DNA of 12,637 bases. It comes from Bacteroidales bacterium. GTDB lineage: Bacteria; Bacteroidota; Bacteroidia; Bacteroidales; UBA3824. The stretch is taken from assembly GCA_017645985.1 (NCBI GenBank), contig JAGCNK010000171.1, positions 1 through 12,637 on the forward strand. Direction: 5' to 3'. Shown piece by piece: positions 8,370-12,637 of this stretch. The notes beneath the pieces were generated by a model. It was not told where the DNA came from. It saw nothing but the letters and a program-made list of their open reading frames with translations, and did not search any database. The position numbers and the translations under genes are program-made. Within the stretch, counting starts at the first letter, position 1. The number at the start of each line of letters is the position of its first letter.

Positions 8370-10127
8370 ATGAAAAAGCTTGTATACATATTATCGGCGG
8401 CTGCATTGGCGTTGTCGGCTTGCAGCAAAGATTCTAACGACGGTACGCCCGTTATGCCCAACACTCCTGACAACAACGACAAAAATACTCCCTCAGAGTT
8501 GCCGCAGAATTCTGAGTTTGTTGTCCCTAACCAGAAGTACAACGACAACTATGCTTCGTATTCAGGGTGGGAAAACCACTCTAAGTGGAATCTTGCCAAC
8601 ACTCACGACCCTACGGTTTTCTTTTACAACGGTATGTACTATATGTTTGGCACCGACGCCTCGTACGGCAACGAACATTTGAAAAACACCAACGGCAAGC
8701 ATTTCCAGGGCAAACGCTCTTACGACCTTGTAAACTGGGAATGGATTCCTGGCATTATGAACGAATACCCGCAGTGGGCTGCCGACTCGCTCAACGCTAT
8801 TCGCTCGCGTATGGGTCTGCCCCAAATTAAAAAAGCCGACATTGCCGAAGGTTTCTGGGCTCCGTGTGCTCGTGTGGTTGATGGTAAGGTAAGACTTTAT
8901 TATTCAGTAATATGCGACAATTTTATCGGAAACGGCAAAGCTGGCGACGCCAACTACGACGGCACTTGGACCGAGCGTTCGTTTATTGGTGTGATGGAGA
9001 CAACCGACCCAGCAGGAGGTCCTTCTGCGTGGACAGATCTTGGATACGTTACCACTTCATCGTCTGACAAAGGTGTTGATTATAATCGCGTTAGCAAAAC
9101 TAATTGGGACGGATATTTCTATTACAACGCCATCGACCCCACTTACATAGTTTGTCCCGATGGCAAGCACTATCTGATACACGGTTCGTGGCATTCGGGT
9201 TTTGCCCTTTTAGAGATTAATCCCGTAACAGGTAAAGCATTTAACAGCAAAGATTTAATAGGACTTGGTGAACCTTACGCCGACAATGCTGCCGACCTTG
9301 AAGCACGTTACGGTAAACGCATTGCCACCCGAGGATTGTCGCGCTGGCAGGCAGCTGAAGCTCCCGAAATTATCTACAAAGATGGTTATTACTACTTATT
9401 TATGGCGTGGGACGGTCTTGATGTGCCTTACAACACCCGCGTGGTGCGTTCGCAAAATATCGAAGGTCCTTACCTCACCAACCGTGGCGCAAACTTTACC
9501 GCTGGCGACGAGGCGACCAAAGTTTTCCCCATTGTAACTCATCCTTACAAGTTTAAAGACGGCTACGGATGGGTTGGAATTTCGCACTGCGCTGTTTTTC
9601 AAGATGATAAGACCAAAGAGTGGTTTTATATGTCGCAAGGCAGATTTCCTGCAAATGTGGGCGGCAATCAATATTCTAATGCATTGATGATGGGTCACGT
9701 GCGCAAGTTGGTATGGTGTCCGCGTTCGCCCGAAGAGCCCGACAACCTTTGGCCTATTGCATTGCCCGAACGTTATGCTAATGTGGCTTCTGGCGGATAC
9801 AGCACCGAAATCACCAAAAACGAAATCGCAGGCGAATACGAACTTATCAACCTTGGCTACAACTATGGCAAGCAAGACGAGCCAGAGGCTGAAAACCTTG
9901 TTTTAAATGCCGATGGCACAATGTCGGGCGCATTAAAAGGCTCTTGGACATTCGACGCCGCTAAACGTTGGCTTACCCTTACATCCGATGATTTGCCCAA
10001 CTCTACCGGCTCTGTTGTAGTATGCGTTGAGCGCGAACTCGATTGGGAAAAAGGCGTTGTAACCATTGTTTTTGCAGGTTCACATTGGAAACTTACTTAC
10101 ACCCTCTGGGGCAAGAAAGTGAAGTAG
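8370..10127 (+). CDS. GH43 family endo-arabinanase-like lipoprotein (longer paralogue)
   Basis: A 585-residue protein. The start is the ATG at 8370, giving a lipoprotein signal peptide with L-S-A-C (Cys18); an in-frame ATG at 8316 lies in the loop of the terminator hairpin and would add 18 unlikely residues. After Cys18 comes S-K-D-S-N-D and a low-complexity linker rich in N, D, P and T to about residue 55, consistent with surface export. The GH43 propeller spans about 70-475. Expected catalytic residues are base D80 (N-T-H-D-P-T), D256 (A-I-D-P-T) and acid E330 (A-A-E-A-P-E). H406 in G-I-S-H-C-A matches the arabinanase metal-site histidine. The C-terminal beta domain is at about 485-585. Compared with the first GH43 it has a longer insertion between the W-A-P strand and D256 (about 183-250) and another before E330. 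Its sequence strongly recalls endo-alpha-1,5-L-arabinanases of Bacteroides arabinan PULs; that recognition is from memory. It is probably expressed by read-through from susCD. Confidence 0.92.
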   Translation: MKKLVYILSAAALALSACSKDSNDGTPVMPNTPDNNDKNTPSELPQNSEFVVPNQKYNDNYASYSGWENHSKWNLANTHDPTVFFYNGMYYMFGTDASYGNEHLKNTNGKHFQGKRSYDLVNWEWIPGIMNEYPQWAADSLNAIRSRMGLPQIKKADIAEGFWAPCARVVDGKVRLYYSVICDNFIGNGKAGDANYDGTWTERSFIGVMETTDPAGGPSAWTDLGYVTTSSSDKGVDYNRVSKTNWDGYFYYNAIDPTYIVCPDGKHYLIHGSWHSGFALLEINPVTGKAFNSKDLIGLGEPYADNAADLEARYGKRIATRGLSRWQAAEAPEIIYKDGYYYLFMAWDGLDVPYNTRVVRSQNIEGPYLTNRGANFTAGDEATKVFPIVTHPYKFKDGYGWVGISHCAVFQDDKTKEWFYMSQGRFPANVGGNQYSNALMMGHVRKLVWCPRSPEEPDNLWPIALPERYANVASGGYSTEITKNEIAGEYELINLGYNYGKQDEPEAENLVLNADGTMSGALKGSWTFDAAKRWLTLTSDDLPNSTGSVVVCVERELDWEKGVVTIVFAGSHWKLTYTLWGKKVK

Positions 10128-10152
10128 ATTTGAGGTTATTTTATTTGGAGTT

Positions 10153-10197
10153 AGATAAAAAAGAATCCCCCGCCAGTCTTAGTGCTGTCGGGGGATT
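10153..10197. terminator. Bidirectional terminator between convergent genes
   Basis: Stem AATCCCCCG (10164-10172) pairs with CGGGGGATT (10189-10197); the inner loop can also pair CAG with CTG around an 8-nt tip. On the minus strand the stem is followed by CTTTTTTATC (10163 down to 10154), a good U-tract for the lipoprotein gene. On the plus strand it is followed by a looser T-rich stretch (ATTTGTTTATTTTG) that can serve the GH43 gene. It lies in the 110-bp gap between two convergent stops, so it likely ends both transcripts. Confidence 0.85.
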
Positions 10198-10237
10198 TGT
10201 TTATTTTGATTTTTTATGAGACCGTTATTAATGCGTC

Positions 10238-12049
10238 TTATTCAAACGAAAGTTTAGCGTGGTCGATTGTCATAGCCACTTTGCATTTCTCTGTTCCGAT
10301 AGTGGGTGAATATGTGGTAGTGTAGGTGTATCCATCGTATTCTATACCATTGTATGATGTGCCATCAGCAACAGTTTTGGTGGTGATAGATACAACTCCT
10401 TGTAAGTATTTTAATGTGATTTCACAGTTGGCTTTTTTAATGATGTTTGCCATTCCTTTTCCCTCTTTAAACCAGTCATTGTCTACTTCTCCAGATTTGG
10501 TGGTGAGTGTAGTAACGATTCCTACTGCATTCGAGCCTGCTACATTATCCCAATTGTCGGGACGTAATGCTACTTTGTCGTTGCCGTCGGCATCTTTTAC
10601 AAGTACTACCCAGCTATTCCACTGATTTTCACCTGATGTTTCTTGTGCGAATTTGAATGTAACTGATTCGCCACTTCCAAGTTCTACAAAGTCTGTGATG
10701 GAAGAATTGTAGTCGGCGGTTGTGCTTCCTATTTCGCCTGTGATGCTGTGCGATATTTCAGTATAGCTTTCTTCTTGTAACGAAACTTCCAACTTAGCGT
10801 TAAACTCTTTGTATGTAACAGTAATAACATATTTGTCGGTTAACGAAGATGGAGCGGTGGTAATCTCGGCAGTGTAGTCGTTTGGCGAGATGATGATGTC
10901 AGCGGTACTTGTTTTACCTAACACGTTTTTGATATATTTGGTGATATCAATATCATCTTTTGTAGGCGGTGTGGTAGTTCCTGGTTTATAGTAGAATATC
11001 TTAGAAGCTGCCTCTATCTCTATAGATTGAATGGGAGCCGTCACTTCAAGGTTGTATGTAGTAGCCACGGCTGGTCCGTAGTTTCCTTTCTTGGTTTTGC
11101 TGTACGATACCACGATTGTCTTTGTGCCAACAGAAGTTAAATCGGGCACCACGTTGAAAGTGATATCTTTCTTTTTAGCAATTACAGTAGCACCGTTGTC
11201 GAGAGTTACTATTGCCTCGGCGTCTTTCCAGAAATCTTCGTCGCCGAGTTCAAGTGCAGTGGGAAAGCCTTTTACAGCGATGGATACAGGGAAGTGGTCT
11301 TCGCCCATATCTACTTCTCCTATAGAAGATTTTGGGTCTTCTTCGCCCACTTTGTTGGAGTAGTAGAATTGAATGTAAGATTCTTCGCATACAATAAACA
11401 CCCTTACAAATTCACCGTCGGTGGCAATTCCGCTTTCTTGGTTACATTCCCACTCTTTTTCGTCGGAAGTTTTTGTGTTAGATTTGATAACAACCTTACC
11501 TCCATTGTCTCTGATGATGGTGAGCTGAACATCGGCCTTGTTCATCGAAGCAAGCCACGATGCCCAAGCGTTCTCGCTGTCGAGCGAAGTCATATTACCT
11601 GAAAATACTGCGTTGTCTGTTAATACGTTGTCCCAACGGTCGGCACGCTGTCCCAGATATTCCACGTATCCATTGTCTTTCTCGCTGATGTTTGCATCTG
11701 AGGTTACCATTGCAACCCAGTTGTGATAGTTAGCTTTGCAGTCGGAGTAGTTGCGGAATTTAAGCATAAGAGTGTCGCCTTTTCCGAGTTTGTAGTATTT
11801 CGAAAAAGTTGTCCACCAAGGGTTGGTAAACTCTCCGGTGATACCAATCTGATACGGTTCTTCAACACTTTCGAGTGCGTCAAGTAATGCCTTTTTTCTG
11901 GCGTTTTCTTCTGCTGCCTGGCTGATACGATCTTGGATATTTTCCGGCTCGTTGATGTCGTAGAGCTCCCCTTTGTAGCAGCCGTAGAATGTTGCTGTTG
12001 TGAGTGCCGCTGTGCACATAGCCAGCAGCTGTAATTTTACCTTTTTCAT
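10238..12049 (-). CDS. Multidomain lipoprotein with duplicated beta-rich domains and Ig-like domains; probable surface glycan-binding protein
   Basis: A 603-residue protein whose name and function I do not recognise with certainty. A signal peptide ends in F-Y-G-C, making Cys24 the likely lipidated residue; F at -3 is slightly unusual. Residues about 36-64 look helical and charged. Domain A (about 66-232) and domain B (about 432-603) are related: both show L-G-x-G-(D/E)-(T/S), then K-F, an N/S-W-V strand (W111, W480), R-x-D-x-W-D-N-V (W139, W500) with N-A-V four residues later, and a late K-A-(D/N)-x-x-(L/I)-T strand. Between them lie two beta-rich Ig-like segments (about 253-337 and 339-425); the first resembles bacterial Ig-like group 3 (G-T-K-T-I-V-V-S-Y). 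No catalytic motif is visible. An N-terminal spacer, Ig modules and terminal aromatic-rich beta domains resemble surface glycan-binding proteins of PULs, and no SusE-like gene follows susD. Its promoter carries the same repeat as the PUL promoters. Glycan binding is inferred; another surface role is possible. Confidence 0.72.
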   Translation of the reverse strand: MKKVKLQLLAMCTAALTTATFYGCYKGELYDINEPENIQDRISQAAEENARKKALLDALESVEEPYQIGITGEFTNPWWTTFSKYYKLGKGDTLMLKFRNYSDCKANYHNWVAMVTSDANISEKDNGYVEYLGQRADRWDNVLTDNAVFSGNMTSLDSENAWASWLASMNKADVQLTIIRDNGGKVVIKSNTKTSDEKEWECNQESGIATDGEFVRVFIVCEESYIQFYYSNKVGEEDPKSSIGEVDMGEDHFPVSIAVKGFPTALELGDEDFWKDAEAIVTLDNGATVIAKKKDITFNVVPDLTSVGTKTIVVSYSKTKKGNYGPAVATTYNLEVTAPIQSIEIEAASKIFYYKPGTTTPPTKDDIDITKYIKNVLGKTSTADIIISPNDYTAEITTAPSSLTDKYVITVTYKEFNAKLEVSLQEESYTEISHSITGEIGSTTADYNSSITDFVELGSGESVTFKFAQETSGENQWNSWVVLVKDADGNDKVALRPDNWDNVAGSNAVGIVTTLTTKSGEVDNDWFKEGKGMANIIKKANCEITLKYLQGVVSITTKTVADGTSYNGIEYDGYTYTTTYSPTIGTEKCKVAMTIDHAKLSFE

Positions 12050-12099
12050 AATTTAGTCGCTTTATATATTAGTACTTTATTTTATTAAAATTAGTACCG

Positions 12100-12156
12100 C
12101 TAAGATACGGCATAGTAATGAAACGGGGGTGGACAAAAAGTTTTTATAGGTGGACA
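12100..12156 (-). promoter_or_regulatory. Activator-type promoter of the opposite-strand lipoprotein (21-bp-period direct repeat plus -7 element)
   Basis: On the minus strand two perfect TGTCCACC copies lie at 12156-12149 (distal) and 12135-12128 (proximal), again with a 21-bp period. A weak -7-like element, TATCTTAG, lies at 12107-12100, 28 bp after the start of the proximal copy, inside the sequence CCGTATCTTA that is nearly repeated at the susC promoter. An alternative -7-like TAATTTTA at 12093-12086 is closer to consensus but breaks the conserved spacing. The leader to the start at 12049 would be about 45 nt. The match to the two PUL promoters is the main reason to place this gene in the same regulon. 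Confidence 0.7.
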
Positions 12157-12157
12157 A

Positions 12158-12204
12158 ACAAAAAAAATCCGCAGACATTCACTTGCTACAGTGATGCTGC
12201 GGAT
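12158..12204 (-). terminator. Intrinsic terminator of ilvC
   Basis: On the minus strand ATCCGCAG (12204-12197) pairs with CTGCGGAT (12174-12167). The intervening 22 nt can extend the stem through CAT/ATG and CACT/AGTG with single-base bulges and a 6-nt loop. The stem runs directly into a T-rich tract (12167 down to about 12158). It begins about 25 bp after the ilvC stop codon. The tract ends within a few bases of the distal TGTCCACC copy of the next promoter, insulating the lipoprotein gene from ilvC transcription. Confidence 0.85.
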
Positions 12205-12229
12205 TATATCTATGGAAACAACTATTATG

Positions 12230-12637
12230 CTAATTGTTTTCGGGGCGGAGCTTGCGTACTGTTACCGCGGTCTGCCACATTTCGCTTTCGCGGAGAGCTT
12301 TGAGCTCTTTTTCGAGACCTTCGCGATAGTCGGGCTTAGAGTTGGCGTCGATAGAAATCTGAGCCTCGTTGCCGCATTTTACGCTTTCGTAAAGTTTCTG
12401 AACCACGGGTTTGATGGCGTCGTGGAAACGGGGGAACCAATCCAATGCACCGCGCTGTGCTGTGGTTGAGCAGTTGGCGTACATCCAGTCCATACCGTTT
12501 TTAGCAAATAGAGGTCCAAGGCTCTGAGTGAGTTCCTCAACAGTTTCGTTGAAAGCCTCAGAAGGAGAGTGGCCGTTCTCGCGGAGCACTTCGTATTGAG
12601 CCAAGAGAAGACCCTGGATAGCGCCCATCAACGAACC
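12230..12637 (-). CDS. ilvC: Ketol-acid reductoisomerase, C-terminal part, cut by the right edge
   Basis: The last 135 residues of a protein whose start lies beyond the window. The enzyme converts 2-acetolactate (or 2-aceto-2-hydroxybutyrate) to the 2,3-dihydroxy acid using NADPH and Mg2+, in cytoplasmic branched-chain amino acid synthesis. Recognisable C-terminal features are L-M-G-A-I-Q-G, the helix H-S-P-S-E-A-F-N-E-T-V-E-E, the segment N-G-M-D-W-M-Y-A-N, and CSTTAQRGALDW followed by P-R-F. These fit the long (class II, plant-like) enzyme form found in Bacteroidota. The ending K-L-R-P-E-N-N with stop TAG at 12230-12232 looks complete. The Rossmann domain and metal-binding acidic residues are outside the window. 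It is a housekeeping gene, separated by a terminator from the lipoprotein gene that follows in the same direction. Confidence 0.93.
   Translation of the reverse strand, partial: GSLMGAIQGLLLAQYEVLRENGHSPSEAFNETVEELTQSLGPLFAKNGMDWMYANCSTTAQRGALDWFPRFHDAIKPVVQKLYESVKCGNEAQISIDANSKPDYREGLEKELKALRESEMWQTAVTVRKLRPENN

Noticed and set aside
10128..10237. Possible small RNA gene in the convergent gap.
   Set aside because: The hairpin is fully explained as a bidirectional terminator and no separate promoter is evident.
11810..11817. A single TGTCCACC on the plus strand inside the lipoprotein gene.
   Set aside because: It has no partner 21 bp away and simply encodes the W-W-T residues of domain A on the minus strand; most likely chance.
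1..12637. Searched for CRISPR arrays, tRNA or rRNA genes, insertion sequences and attachment sites.
   Set aside because: No arrayed repeats with spacers, no tRNA-like cloverleaf, no transposase or integrase frame and no terminal inverted repeats were seen by eye.

Overview
The window comes from a Bacteroidota genome, most likely order Bacteroidales. The evidence is a SusC/SusD pair, a hybrid two-component system (HTCS) sensor, several lipoproteins with Bacteroides-style acidic or polar residues after the lipidated cysteine, promoters with TAnnTTTG-type -7 elements, and no Shine-Dalgarno sequences. Genus cannot be decided from the sequence alone.

Almost the whole window is one compact polysaccharide utilization locus (PUL), probably for alpha-1,5-arabinan. 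From left to right: (1) 1-1598, minus strand, the N-terminal part of an HTCS sensor/regulator (signal peptide plus beta-propeller repeats) that runs off the left edge; (2) a 167-bp divergent control region; (3) 1766-3211, a GH43 arabinanase-like lipoprotein; (4) 3318-6494, a SusC-family TonB-dependent transporter; (5) 6524-8263, a SusD-family glycan-binding lipoprotein; (6) a hairpin with a T-tract at 8300-8335; (7) 8370-10127, a second, longer GH43 arabinanase-like lipoprotein; (8) a bidirectional terminator at about 10153-10197; (9) 10238-12049, minus strand, a multidomain lipoprotein with two related beta-rich domains flanking two Ig-like domains, probably a surface glycan-binding protein; (10) its control region, abutting a terminator; (11) 12230-12637, minus strand, the C-terminal part of ketol-acid reductoisomerase (ilvC), a housekeeping gene that marks the right edge of the PUL.

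The most notable signal is regulatory. Three promoters, two on the plus strand and one on the minus strand, each carry a direct repeat of TGTCCACC with a period of exactly 21 bp. The proximal copy lies 28-29 bp upstream of a candidate -7 element. This is the geometry expected for an AraC-type activator such as the C-terminal domain of an HTCS. It ties the first GH43, the susCD segment and the opposite-strand lipoprotein into one predicted regulon controlled by the adjacent HTCS.

Proposed working model (inference): surface lipoproteins bind and cut arabinan, SusCD imports oligosaccharides, periplasmic enzyme(s) process them, and the HTCS propeller senses a periplasmic oligosaccharide and activates the three promoters. 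No arabinofuranosidase, arabinose catabolic gene, mobile element, CRISPR array, rRNA or tRNA is visible here.
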